Source of the DNA: Paramacrobiotus metropolitanus
Lineage: Eukaryota > Tardigrada > Eutardigrada > Parachela > Macrobiotidae
Direction: 5' to 3'
DNA length: 64,000 nt
Assembly (NCBI RefSeq): GCF_019649055.1
Contig: NW_026570272.1
Location: 310,001-374,000 of the forward strand
In this document: positions 1 through 11,879 of the stretch, piece by piece
Numbering within the stretch: the first letter of the stretch is position 1
Layout of the letters: every line of letters begins with the position of its first letter
Program-made: the position numbers and the translations under genes
Notes under the pieces: model-generated
Told to the model about the DNA's origin: nothing
Database searches by the model: none
The model's input: the letters and a program-made list of their open reading frames with translations, nothing else

Positions 1-592
1 GCTCGCTCAGTTCCAAGTAAAAACAGTCTTCGCTATTTGTTTCTGAATAAATTATTTAGGAAGAATTATTCTGGATTTTTTGTCATTTTTTTACGACTTT
101 TGCTTTGTTTTTAATACAGTACTCCGCTTGCTTGTTTTCTGTGATTTATTCAACTTGATTTTCTGAGAATTTACCTGGACATTATTTCCTTGTTGTTCAG
201 TTTATTTTCTATATTCTTCTAATTATTTTCTTATTAAATTGCTTTTTTAAATTTATTTTCGACCAGGTTTTTTTATTATTTTAGCTGGATAATAACTATT
301 TTCTCTTATTTTCTCTTATTTTTTTTCTCATTATTTTCTCTTATCTTTTTTAAGAATTTATCTTTCAATTTTCTGGACACTTGTTTAAATATCCCCCGTG
401 ATTTAATGGCTTTCATTAATTTATTCGGCCAGATTTTTTAGTATTCATCCGGACAATATTTTCTGTAAATTTCCGGTTTGCTTTTAAATAATTGCTTTTC
501 TGGTAATTTATTCGAAAATAATTCCGAGTTCCGTATTTAACTGGATCTTATTTTCTGTGTATTTTTTTACATTTTTCCCATTTGTTTTGCAG
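1..592 (+). other. AT-rich intron of the methionyl-tRNA synthetase gene
   Basis: This T-rich stretch has no coding signal and ends in a TTTTGCAG acceptor immediately before the first visible exon. It reads as an intron of the downstream gene; nothing else is seen in it. Confidence 0.6.
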
Positions 593-2246
593 GATGATCT
601 GAAGAAGTGGATCGCGACGGGACCCATCACGCCGCCGCTGTTCAACGGCATCGTCGAGCAGTGGCTGCAGGAGCGGCAGTTGCCGGAATTGTCCGTGTCG
701 CGGTCGTCGGCGCGATTAAAATGGGGCATCGATGTGCCGGATGATCCGCAGCAGAAGATCTACGTGTGGCTGGACGCGCTGCTCAATTATTTGACCGTAA
801 TAGGTTATCCCGGTGATCAACAGCGGTGGCGGGCGTTCTGGCCGGCGGACGTACAGGTCATTGGCAAAGATATTCTCAAGTAATCACGCCCTGATTAAAT
901 TCTGGAATATTAGTAATTATTTGCCGCATTTGTTATTTTTTATTGATTTATATTTTATTTATAACCTTTTCGGTTTTTTTTTGTGGATCATTATAATTTA
1001 TTTTCATGCTGTACTATTTTTATTTATTTCTTAGGTTTTATTACGGCATTTTTCTGCTTTTTATTTTAATTAATTTTATTGCCTTAATTTTTAATTTTTT
1101 TTTAATTTTTTTTCCGTATGAATTGCAGATTCCACGCGATATACTGGCCGGCATTCTTGCTGGCGCTGGGCCTGCAGCCGCCGCGGCGGATCCTGTGCCA
1201 CTCGCACTGGCTGGTGGACCACCAGAAGATGTCCAAGAGCCTCGGGAATGTTGTCGACCCAAACGACTGTCTGCGGCGCTTTACCGTCGACGGCTTCCGC
1301 TACTTTCTCCTCCGCGAAGGCGTCCCCCATTCCGATAACAGTAAGCCCGGCGAAATCATCCCAGCATTCGAAAATAAATTGAAAAATAAATTCACCGAAA
1401 GGTGGCGAAAACAAATAATAAATCCCTAAATAAATTCGTAGCGTGGCAGTCGAAATTAATTGATAAATTCGTCGAGACCTGACAGTTAAAAATAAATTCA
1501 TACATAAATTAACCAAAACTCGGCAGGCAAAAATCAATCCATAAAAAAAAATTTAAAAATTCAAAAAATAATTAATTAAATTAAAAAATTAATCGTGGCG
1601 TGGCAGTCCAGAATAAATTCAAAAATAAATTCAGTAATGCATCGCAGTGTTACGGATGTTTGTTTTCCATAGATTATTCGGAAGAGAAGGTGATCAGCTA
1701 CCTGAACACTGAGCTGGCCAACACCCTGGGCAACCTGTTAAACCGCTGCACCTCCACCTCCGTCAACCGGAAACAGACCTTCCCCGCGCCGCCGCCGGAC
1801 GCGGCCCTCACCGACGCCGACCGGACGCTCCTCACCGACATCCACGCGCTGCCCCAGACCGTCGCCGAGCACTTTGAGGCCTTCCACATCTACAAGGCCA
1901 TCGACGCCGTCATGCACACACTGCGGGAGGTCAACGCCTACGTCCAGGACACAGCGCCCTGGACATTAGCCAAGAGCGGTGTGGAGGGTGATCAGGACCG
2001 GCTGGAGGTGATGCTGTTCGTGGCGTTGGAGGCGCTGCGGGTGGCCGGGGTGCTGCTGGGCCCCGTGACCCCGGGGTTGGGGGAAACCGTGTTGGGGAAG
2101 TTGGGGTGTGGAGGGACGCGACTGGAGGTGGACGGGGGAGGGTGCGGGTTAGTGGGCGGGAGGGGGAGGTGAAATTGGGCGCGGAGAAGGTGGTCTTGTT
2201 TAATCGGATTGAGGCGCCGCGCGAACGCCTTAAGAAGGCGGTGTGA
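593..2246 (+). CDS. MARS2: Methionyl-tRNA synthetase, mitochondrial type, 3' exons (partial)
   Basis: The enzyme charges tRNA-Met with methionine, in mitochondria for this type. Three exons are seen: 593-879, 1129-1340 and 1673 onward, with GT-AG junctions in matching phases; upstream exons lie outside the window. The first carries the catalytic-core segment ending in a G-K-D-I-L-K-F-H motif split over the junction. The second carries the KMSKS ATP-binding loop ([12 protein letters not shown]). The third carries the helical anticodon-binding region (L-N[15 protein letters not shown]). The order and wording fit the mitochondrial enzyme better than the cytosolic one. Near the end the frame used from 1673 stops at 2172, but a family-like ending ([12 protein letters not shown]) continues in another frame to TGA at 2244-2246. 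The switch falls at about 2095-2165, in a G-rich tract. This may be a sequence error or a real lesion. Confidence 0.88.
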
Positions 2247-2329
2247 TGATTTTTTTACTTTGTTTTGTTGTCGAGTCACCGTACACATAAAAACCGAGAT
2301 CAGGATGACCGATTTTTCACGTCTTATTT

Positions 2330-2720
2330 ATATTAAAAACGATGCTCTTAAAGGATCTCAAGTGGAGTTGCTTATACAGCGTGTGAGCGGAGAAGCGGCT
2401 AAAGTCTTTCAAAGGATTTCAACGTATTGCGCCGTGGTGCAGGGGTACTGCCTACGCGGATCTAACGACGTAGCCGGGGGTCGGTTCCCCCATCGGCGCC
2501 TTTTTCAGCCGTATCTCGGTTTCCAGTGGACAGCGGCCTGGTTTTAAGCGCTTCCAGGGAGCAAATCGACTGTTCCGGTTGGAAAAGGGATGCGAGGTCA
2601 CGAAGCAGCTAAGATTACGATTACCAGAAGCGAGAAACACCAGTTCACTGTGCGGCCAGATCGCAGGCCTAATTTATTAGACGGCGTCCCGTACGAACGG
2701 CAGAAGAACCATAACTAAAA
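2330..2720 (+). repeat. Dispersed repeat with internal tRNA-like head (copy 1)
   Basis: The 5' part (GATGCTCTTAAAGGATCTCA and following) and the 3' part (from CGCTTCCAGGGAGCAAA to about 2720) recur, diverged, at 5885-6160. The middle, from about 2400 to 2540, recurs at 54940-55080 and holds the tRNA-like sequence. No protein is encoded. This is a non-autonomous repeat family, probably SINE-like or a composite of two repeats. Confidence 0.6.
2429..2500 (+). ncRNA. tRNA-Gly-like sequence (SINE head or tRNA pseudogene)
   Basis: The sequence folds as a four-arm cloverleaf. It has a 6-bp acceptor stem (GCGCCG/CGGCGC), a D-arm within an A-box-like TGGTGCAGGGGTA, a perfect 5-bp anticodon stem (CTACG/CGTAG) and a 5-bp T-stem (GGGGG/CCCCC). 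TTTTT, a pol III terminator, follows directly. The acceptor and A box resemble animal tRNA-Gly. The anticodon loop has 12 nt instead of 7 and the T-loop 6 instead of 7, so it is unlikely to be a working tRNA. A diverged copy lies at 54971-55041. Confidence 0.55.
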
Positions 2721-3118
2721 TCAGTTCAGAAACAGAAATAAAAGCGCCAGCCGATAATGCGAACTACACAATAAGATACACCAAACAAAAATAAAATTGT
2801 CATTTATAATAGCACAGAATCTGATGTTTTTACTGTGTTTAAGCAGAGAGAATCAGTGTTGCTTTAATGCGAGGCAGTGCTGCCTGTGTACAGGAAACGT
2901 TCTGTATCGGTAAGAGGTTGGACGAAGTGTATTACGTACTGAACTGATTTACTGCGTGATTTTCGGTTTCACCAATGTATACTTATGTTAAAAATGGATT
3001 TAAAGGTACCTTTGTTATTTAATTGATGGATTTGACCTGAATAACAGACGGACTCAGTACCAGGCGGGATGAATCCATATGGAGCCTCCGGCCCGCTTCA
3101 TGTCGAGTCCCGGGCGGG

Positions 3119-3185
3119 ATAGATAGGCCAACGAGCGGAGTCGGAGACTATCCTAGTCTCCGACTCCGCTCGTTGGCCTATCTAT
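3119..3185. repeat. Perfect 32-bp palindrome with 3-bp spacer
   Basis: Arms 3119-3150 and 3154-3185 are exact reverse complements around TCC. This is the core of a fold-back repeat, probably MITE-derived. Flanks on both sides also share short inverted segments (ATGAAGCG). Confidence 0.85.
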
Positions 3186-3454
3186 GAAGCGTGTGAGGAG
3201 CCGGGACTTTTAAAACGAGCCAAACTATCCCGAAAGTCGGGTTTCTTCCGATAACGGCTGTTCACGTCACGGATACCATGACGAAGAAAGGGTACTGGTC
3301 TTTTTGAACATATCCACAAGTAGGCCGAGATGTACGCAGAAACAAGCTACCCTTTTCGACTTGTCGAAAACATTCTGCTCATGACCAACACAGGCGCAGA
3401 AGAACGGTTGTTGTCGCCAGGGGAAGACGGACTACAACACCTGAAATCGTTAAG

Positions 3455-3571
3455 AATTCCTCGGAATAAACGCAGATATTGGCCGTCATAGGCTATAACG
3501 GCCAATATCTGCATTCATTCCGAGGAATTTTTAATTGCAATTGTTTTTAGCTATAACTTATAGCTAAAAAC
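3455..3571. repeat. Two consecutive hairpins
   Basis: Arms 3455-3486 and 3498-3529 are inverted with two or three mismatches. Arms 3543-3556 and 3558-3571 are exact around a single C. They lie just upstream of a TA-flanked transposon and look like palindromic MITE debris. Confidence 0.75.
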
Positions 3572-3584
3572 GGCGATGTATATA

Positions 3585-4202
3585 CAGTAAAACCTCTCTA
3601 TAAAATACAGGTACGGTTCCATCAGTTTCGTATGTTATACCGGGGTGTATTTTATAAAGGAAAACTGCCCCCAGGGGCGCTGCTATAATTTGGGGTGGGT
3701 GGCGTCGAAATACACGTATTTTATAAATGCAACATAAGGCAGTAGCAAGAATCTGTAGTACATTACGAATTTGTATTACATACGAGTATATTAAAAATAC
3801 AAACTTCGTTTTGACTTTATCATAAAATCTCATTAGTACTTGAAGACTGGTAAAATAAAACTATTCTGTTGAGATGTACTTCTGCAAATAGTAATTACCA
3901 TTTACACATACAACGTTAATGTTGCTCCATATTAGTTCAGGATGTTGAGATAACATCGCATTGCATCCGGCTACCTGTATGCAGCTGTATTTATCCGGAG
4001 CTGAATGTTGTTCATAGGTTCTTTGCACTAGTTAAACTGCATTCGGTTCCGCGGAAAGTGTATGTAAGGCTTATAAAGAGGTGAATGTTATAAAGAGAAT
4101 CTCCCCTATTTATAACATGCGAGCCAATTCGGTTCCTTACAGGTTGTATGCTATAGAGAAGTGTATTTAATAAAGAAGTGTATGTAACGAGAGGTTTTAC
4201 TG
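3585..4202. mobile_element. Non-autonomous TA-target DNA transposon (Tc1/mariner-pogo type ends)
   Basis: Both ends carry the exact 14-bp inverted repeat CAGTAAAACCTCTC, and each is flanked by the dinucleotide TA (3583-3584 and 4203-4204), the target duplication of the Tc1/mariner superfamily. The 618-bp interior has no transposase frame. It must have been moved by an enzyme encoded elsewhere. Confidence 0.75.
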
Positions 4203-4729
4203 TAAGCAAAAATAGTCTATGTGTATTGTGTGCGCAAAAACGAATGTTTTCGTGCATGAATGTACTTACACTTGTACACCAAGTTGGCATCGACGTGCAA
4301 TTACCTATACAATGTACCGAGTCAGCGGGATCGCTTACTTACTTCCCTGAAAACGAGCGTTGGCTAGCTGTGTCGCTTGTCTGCGCAGTTTTGTAGTTGA
4401 CAGTTGCGTTTGTCAATTGTCTTGCTTAGTGAACCGGCGCCGAAGCCACTCCAAAGATGCAAAGTTAGGCCTTCTTCTGAGAATGTTGGCAATATATCGT
4501 ACCCGACACTCGACAGGCTTTTTTTGCTTTTTGCATACTTGCTGTATATAAATCGTAGTTTGTTTTAAGAAATTGTCAACATCCATGGTTAGTTGATGTC
4601 ATTTTCCAAGCTTTCCACACGCATTAAGCCATCTTCCCCCTGTTTCGGTAATTCTCCTTTTGTGTTGAACAAATCAACAGAATGCGTTCCAAAGGATTAA
4701 TTATCTGCACCTTTAATAAGTATCAAGTC

Positions 4730-5215
4730 ACAAGTACAAACTTAGTACTGAAAAACACTTCCTCAATGCTATCCTGATCGGGAATTGTACCCATTACACA
4801 AATCGCATTCCCCGTTGTACCTGGATAGAGAGTCGCTGTCTAAAAAGGTCTTTCGCACGTTTCTGGCCTGTGGCGGTGGCGATGCCGCTTCCAACCTTCT
4901 CCACAAGCCTTTTTGTTCCATCTCCCCACGGTCCGTAAATTTCGAGTGCTGCCGCCATGAAATTGTACCGTGGCTGCAGTCAGCTGTGTTTCGTCAGTTT
5001 CGCTCTTTCGGCGTGTTCAGCTGCGGCCCCGGCATTCACTGAGGTGCGATCGATATACGAGGCAGCAAGTGTGTCCACGCAAGTCACGTCGACAGCCAGC
5101 GGCTTTCTGCGTTCCCATGGTACGAGTGTGATAACATCCGGCCTTTTGCGATCCTTCACTGAAAGACCTTTCGGCTCCATTCTGGCTGGGAAACCGGATG
5201 TCTTTAGTCCTCGGG
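4730..5215 (-). pseudogene. RLE-LINE relic: endonuclease domain and 3' end
   Basis: Read on the minus strand, this holds the C-terminal restriction-like endonuclease of a non-LTR retrotransposon. The catalytic R-P-D-V motif is followed 14-15 residues later by V-D-V-T-C-V-D-T, then a Y-N-F-M-A-A-A-L-E segment and the family ending (R-Q-R-L-S-I-Q-V-Q-R-G-N-A). A stop and frame changes make it non-functional. It is truncated at the 5' side, as usual for LINEs. The terminal part matches the relic at 37795-37980, so those two form one subfamily. Confidence 0.7.
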
Positions 5216-5599
5216 TGAGCTCAAAGATGAATTATTTTGTTTGTTATAAAGTCGGCCTATGTATCCTTGCGAACCAGAGCATGGATGTTCACAAGGACAT
5301 ATAAATAAGCAGACTATATAATAACCGTTTTCATAAAAGACCCAATCATCTACATTACTACATAATATATACTCGTACAAGAGTATGCAGTTACATAATA
5401 TGTACCTGGGATACACACCTCTGGGACTTATTTGTGGAACTCGGCCGGAAAACGATACGAGTATGGATGGATATCGATCGCTCTCCCGGCTCCTCACAAA
5501 TCCCAGGTACGCCGCGCGCGGCAGGATGCCCGTATGCATGTTACGGCTGGGTAGGGCCTCTGCGAGATACACCGCCGTAACTGGACATTCCGCCGCCTT

Positions 5600-5700
5600 C
5601 CGTTTACACCCAAATTCGCTTCAACACCGTGGATTATCGTCCTACAGCCATAACTCCGAAACCGGATGCTGCGCGCGTAAATGTATTTACGAACGTGAAT
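5600..5700 (+). repeat. Dispersed repeat shared with 12985-13090
   Basis: The stretch from CCCAAATTCG to AAATGTATTT aligns in the same orientation, with substitutions, to 12985-13090, including the A-C-C-G-G-A-T-rich centre and a GCGCGC block. There is no coding content. Confidence 0.5.
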
Positions 5701-5738
5701 TAGGCAAATTCATGGCCGCATATGACATTACTACTCTA

Positions 5739-5827
5739 CAGTGGACTTCATAAATGTGGTTACACTTAAAGCCGATAGCGCTATGCATACGGGTGGCTAT
5801 GTGTAACCACATTTATGAAGTCCACTG
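5739..5827. mobile_element. 89-bp TA-flanked palindromic MITE
   Basis: It has exact 27-bp inverted repeats (5739-5765 and 5801-5827, beginning CAGTGGACTTCATAAATG) around a 35-bp spacer, and TA dinucleotides directly outside both ends. This is a miniature, transposase-free Tc1/mariner-type element. Confidence 0.8.
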
Positions 5828-5884
5828 TACTGTACATCATGCCACATCGCACAAGGAATGTGACTGTATATCTGGCATCTTTGT

Positions 5885-6160
5885 AAACGATATTAAAACG
5901 ATGGCTCTTAAAGCATCTCAATTGCAATTGCTTATACAGATCTGTACAGCGCTTCCAGGGAGCAAACGACTGTTTCAGGTTGGATGAGGATGCGAGGTCA
6001 CGAGAAACTGTAAGCGTTTCCACGATCTGGCCGCATACTGAACCGATGTTTCTCCAGAATTTCGAGAAACACCGGTTCACTATGCGGCCAGATCGCAGGC
6101 TTAGTTTATTAGAACAACGTCGCGTACGAACGGAATATATAAGAAACAAAACTAAAATCA
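5885..6160 (+). repeat. Dispersed repeat (second copy), with internal hairpin
   Basis: It matches 2335-2720 at both its 5' part (GGCTCTTAAAGCATCTCA) and its 3' part (CTTCCAGGGAGCAAA and ATGCGGCCAGATCGCAGGC). The central tRNA-like segment is missing. About 6030-6095 folds into an imperfect hairpin with roughly 32-bp arms containing CGATCTGGCCGCATA. Confidence 0.6.
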
Positions 6161-6224
6161 TGCAGGTTGAGGAACAGAATGGCCAGTGGCTTATGATGAA
6201 GTGGGTCGGCATGGCACGACGACA

Positions 6225-6355
6225 TTAGTGGCGAGTTTAGTCGGGGATTAAAGACAGCCGGCTTCCCAGTCAGAATGCAAGCGAAAGGCCTGCCGGTTAC
6301 AGCTGTCAAAAGACCGGATGTAATCACGCTAGTACGCTATCCTGGACACGCGGTA
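6225..6355 (+). pseudogene. RLE-LINE fragment (endonuclease motif)
   Basis: One + frame gives a short run from the endonuclease domain: an A-G-F-P-V-R-M-Q-A-K-G stretch followed by K-R-P-D-V-I-T-L-V, equivalent to the A-G-I-P-A-R-T-E-P-R-G...R-P-D-G of fuller copies. It is cut off on both sides. Confidence 0.55.
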
Positions 6356-6769
6356 AACCTTCGGCCGCGTGGATGTTACCGGCGCATTATGTAGTATCTT
6401 TAGCGTACTGTTGTGTGTTCGACCGGAAGTCACTTGATTACCTACAGACTGTCTGTACGTCGTACATATACATACAGCGCCAATAGCCGGATTGTATAAA
6501 TGAAATTGAAGTCGAAATGGCTCCAGTGTAGCACCATTAGCCAAATTATGTAGCGCGCTCTTTTAATCAGCGCTGTGGTTTCTGCAGTGTTTCATGGTTT
6601 TGTACTTTGTACAGTCTGTAGTGCGGTGTAATGGCATTAGCCGAAGCGTAAAACGTTTTCTGGAAATGAAATTGCAGGTCAGACAGACGACCAGTTTCTG
6701 TTGTTTCATGCCGCGTTAAAACAATCGTAGCAGTACAGATATAGTTATGAGGCTTGGGTATTAATAGTT

Positions 6770-6905
6770 CTCAATATGTACAAGGCGAGCTTCGCTCAAC
6801 AAATATCATCAAATGAAGAATTTGTCCCAATCAACGTGGGAAGGGACATGTGCACAAAACACTCATAGCATTACCACGCATAAATCTCCAAACTTAAACG
6901 TTAAA
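6770..6905 (+). repeat. Dispersed repeat, family seen four times
   Basis: The block beginning TTCTCAATATGTACAA and running through CATAGCATTACCACGCATAA recurs at 34560-34705 (+), 37630-37745 (-) and, as the first part only, 55170-55210 (-). There is no coding content. The class is unknown. Confidence 0.6.
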
Positions 6906-8655
<1,750 letters not shown>

Positions 8656-8696
8656 CGGTATATGCAATAATTACGCGTTTAATTATCACCAGGTAT

Positions 8697-9128
8697 ATGC
8701 TGCTGCCGTTGATTACGCGCCGCGGCGATGTACTGGCCCCGCTGGACACCTATTACCTGACCGTCAGCGAGGGCGATTACGTGGCGGTCCCGTGCCACAT
8801 CCGGCTGCCGCTCCCGGAAGGCATCATCCTCAATCTGCGCAACCACGTGATGTGGGTCCACAACGGGTGGATCGTCCGCTGTCCCGCGCAGGTGCCCTAC
8901 GGGGCACTGATGCCGTCCACCATCAGATCGTCGCGGGACGTCAGAGCCGACTACGAATGGGCCACGAACCGCCCCGGACAGCTCGTCTACGCTCGATTAC
9001 GCTTGCGGGCCGTCACCCGGGACGATGAGGGGTACGTCCAGTGCCTGTTCCGGCCGCACCAGGGGATACATGAGTGGATTGTGCAGACGACGGTGCTGCA
9101 GGTGTTGCCCAAGAATAGCACGCAGTAG
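8697..9128 (+). CDS. Ig-like domain protein, 3' exon
   Basis: The exon follows a CACCAG acceptor and encodes one immunoglobulin-like V-type domain of about 115 residues. The first cysteine is in V-A-V-P-C-H, a tryptophan follows in V-M-W-V-H, and a D-E-G-Y-V-Q-C segment corresponds to the D-x-G-x-Y-x-C signature of the second cysteine strand, with Val where Tyr is usual. A final strand (V-L-Q-V-L-P) precedes TAG at 9126-9128. Such domains are normally extracellular. I see no signal peptide or membrane segment in this exon, so earlier exons probably exist, but none is recognised upstream. The ATG at 8697 may be internal. A fragment of the methionyl-tRNA synthetase gene starts about 40 bp downstream. 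Confidence 0.6.
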   Translation: MLLPLITRRGDVLAPLDTYYLTVSEGDYVAVPCHIRLPLPEGIILNLRNHVMWVHNGWIVRCPAQVPYGALMPSTIRSSRDVRADYEWATNRPGQLVYARLRLRAVTRDDEGYVQCLFRPHQGIHEWIVQTTVLQVLPKNSTQ

Positions 9129-9167
9129 CGTCAGGGTACGCAGACGTTGACTAATTGTTATATATAT

Positions 9168-9465
9168 GGGCCGATGCTGTTTGTGGCGCTGGAGGCAGTG
9201 CGGGGGGCGGGGGTGCTGCTGAGCTCGGTGACGCCCGGACTGGGTTGGGTGATGTTGGATTGGGGTGCGGAGGGACGCGGCTGGAGGTGGGCGACGGGGG
9301 GAGGCACAATTGGGCGCGGAGAAGGTGCTGCTGTTTAATCGGATCAACGCGCCACGGGAACGCCTCAAGAAGGCGGTGGGATGATTTTTCTACTTTGTTG
9401 TTTCGTGATGGAACAGTTTGAGGTCACTTGCATAAATAAAAACTACAGATCAAGATCACCGGGTT
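9168..9465 (+). pseudogene. Duplicated 3' end of the methionyl-tRNA synthetase gene
   Basis: This aligns to 2010-2310, from the M-L-F-V-A-L-E-A coding run through the stop and into the 3' untranslated region (A-T-C-A-A-G-A-T-C-A-C-C versus A-T-C-A-G-G-A-T-G-A-C-C). The same C-terminal words (L-G-A-E-K-V-L-L-F-N-R-I) are present, again in a different frame from the upstream part. All catalytic parts are missing, so it cannot make an enzyme. The copy keeps an AATAAA at about 9433 where the parent has CATAAA. Confidence 0.85.
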
Positions 9466-9883
9466 TTTTCGATGTTTTCTTGTTGTTGGTCTGGATCAAC
9501 TCCATAAATACCAAATAAAAGAAACCACATAAAAATACAAATGACGTTCAAATACAATAATACAAAAAAATAAGAAAGCAAAAGCAGATTAAATGGAAGG
9601 GAAAACATGATGATGACCGGCGCGCGAGTTGGCTGCTTTGTGATTTATACATGGGTTCAGCGCATTCCGCACGTACATTCAGCCCGTTTGGCAGGATTCG
9701 ATTCCGCCGATTTACGATTGTATTGGTTACAGTGACAGGTGTCATTGTTTATTGTACAGCAGGCAGGAAACCCATTAAAAGCTACCTGGCTAAATAACAG
9801 GCATCATAATGAAATCAGAGCAATTAGAGCAAAACCCATTAACATACACACGATTGACACGAAGAACTAAGAAATGAAGGCAA
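9466..9883. other. Spacer, nothing recognised
   Basis: AT-rich spacer between the synthetase fragment and the LINE fragment; no open frame with a recognisable domain. Confidence 0.5.
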
Positions 9884-10420
9884 TCAAGGAATGGTAGCAT
9901 GCTTCAGTGCACTACGAAAAACAGCAAGCAAACTGCTACTGAGAATGTCGTTTCCGGCCTGGGTTAACTGGTTCCTAACTTTGTTCAGCCTCCACGCCAA
10001 CGTGGACTTCCCTGTCCTTCGATGAAGGTCCTGTTTCCGCTTCGAAGGCTGTACGGTTTGGAATCGTGCTTTACGACGATCATTTCGATGAGATAACGGG
10101 GCACTCGGAACTCCTCCGGGTGACAGAATTTTGTAAAGCCAAGTTACTTCCTGATGTTTCCATCGTTCAAACAGTGGCGTAATCCCGTACTGTTGCATCA
10201 ATTGCGTAGCGGATGTGTCGGCATAATTGGCAATAGCTCGAACGGCTTTTCTTATCTTTCACACTGTTCATGAGGGTGATTCCATGATAAGCACTTTTTT
10301 GAACCTTTTTAATTTTGGTCGGCCCATTTCAAATGCTCGTCAATTATCACCCCCAAGTGCTGCACTGATTTTTCCGGTTCAACTTTATGCCCATTCAATT
10401 CCACCGACACAATAATACTA
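9884..10420 (-). pseudogene. LINE reverse transcriptase 3' fragment (jockey/CR1-like)
   Basis: On the minus strand a V-E-L-N-G-H-K segment followed by V-Q-H-L-G-V-I-I-D-E-H-L-K-W matches the conserved region after the palm of APE-type non-LTR reverse transcriptases. After a frame change come L-F-E-R-W-K-H-Q-E-V-T-W-L-Y-K-I-L and the usual R-R-T...W-R-L-N-K-V-R-N-Q tail. The polymerase core is absent. It is a 5'-truncated, frame-broken copy, of a type different from the RLE-LINE copies. Confidence 0.7.
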
Positions 10421-10479
10421 ACATTACTCAAATGTGGTAATTTTTATTTCAAACCGAACGCGTACACGGTTTAGAACAG

Positions 10480-11840
10480 CTAAATAAACAAGAGCTCATT
10501 AAACATTTCCGCTCTCTCTGCGGTGCCCAAAACAGAGGCGGCGTTGCCGCGTTGTATCTCAAGAGACAGTCGCTGCCGAAGAAATTCGTGGGAGCGGACT
10601 TCTCCTGAATGGGTCCGTAAACGCTTTCCAAGTTCTTTGATGATAGCGATGGCTGACGGTCCCCACGGGCCCATTGTTTCAAAAGCGATGGGCGCGAAAA
10701 TGTAACGAGCAACCAAATAAGCATATAGATTGGTCTTCTTTTCCTCTGCCTGGACGGCGGCGGATCCCGCGTTTGCGGATGTAAACTTGATGTGACTGTA
10801 TCAACACACGTGACATCCCATGCCAGACACATGCCCCTCTGCCACGCAAATGTTGTGCATCCATCTGGGCGTCTGCCACTTGTATTAGAAGTGCCGCGAG
10901 GCTCTAGTTTTGCTGGGATTCCGGCTGATACGAATGCGCGGCAAACGAGACTGTTAAGTGCACCATGCCCATGCCGTGGATGCCGGCCTGCGGAAAAGGA
11001 ACAGGAGAGACCGTGATGGGCATAGCAGTCGACAGGCTTGTAACACTTCGCGCAGTTGTGCGGTTCGCAGATCTTGGCGCCAAGTCTAAGTCCGACGGAG
11101 ATTTTTAGCGCGTCATCGTCGAGCAGGTTACCGATATGGGCCGACGGCAAAGCTTAAGCCAAATACCGGCTTCCGGTCTCGACTGAGCGAGTAGACGCGC
11201 CTTGTTAACCTCATCGTGGCGGAATACTTCTAACAAGGTAGCAAGAGACACGTTGCACAACGGGAGGTCCCACGCTTTCTGTGACTTTCAAAAATCTGGT
11301 GAAGGCAGTTCTGTCAACCGGGCATTGGTCTTCCAAATTTTTAGCGCTGCAGAGACATCGACGGACGACGGCCGGTCGGTTCGGAAGCAGTAATGACACC
11401 AGGTCGGCAACGGAGTGAATCGAAGCCAGAAAGGCTGTGAGTGCTAATTCCTCCGAGCGACGTAAGCCAATACAACCTCTGCTAACCGGAAGGCTTGCCT
11501 GCCGCCAGCTGGGATAGTCATCGTGATTGGTTCGCACATTGCACAACTGTTGGAAACAGGCACGCAGGACTTCGTCGATTTTATACAATTGCTCCGGGTA
11601 TTTCCAGGCGTTGCTACATCTCAGCATATAGACGATCTTTGGTGCCCCAAGGCAGTGCCGTAGAAGAAAAAGCGCGTGGTGGCGCGGGACCAGCTGCATC
11701 CGTTCACACACCGCAGTTAATGATTGCGCTTTCTCAGCATACAAGGGGGCGATCGCGGCGTCCAAAACGGGAGCTCCAAGCAAAGTCAGACTGGAGCTGG
11801 ACATGACACGGACTCCGGACATGACACAGACTCCGAGCAA
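10480..11840 (-). pseudogene. RLE-LINE, 5'-truncated copy (thumb plus endonuclease)
   Basis: The minus strand begins with the post-polymerase region (L-L-G-A-P-V-L-D-A-A-I, L-F-L-L-R-H-C-L-G-A-P-K). A C-x2-C...H-H-G-L-S-C zinc knuckle, R-R-P-D-G and W-D-V-T-C-V-D-T of the restriction-like endonuclease follow, then the family ending L-R-Q-R-L-S-L-E-I-Q-R-G-N-A-A-S-V-L-G. There are at least three frame changes, at about 11150-11210, 10850 and 10700. The polymerase core is missing. Confidence 0.75.
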
Positions 11841-11872
11841 GCGAGGTAAACATTGCTTACCTCGCTTGCTCG
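11834..11872. repeat. Palindrome with 16-bp arms at the LINE 5' boundary
   Basis: Arms 11834-11849 and 11857-11872 (CGAGCAAGCGAGGTAA and its complement) around 7 bp. It sits exactly where the truncated LINE copy begins. Confidence 0.8.
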
Positions 11873-11879
11873 ATGTCCT

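Noticed and set aside
10679-11016. Plus-strand frames opposite the LINE copy
   Set aside because: They are complements of the endonuclease coding sequence on the minus strand.
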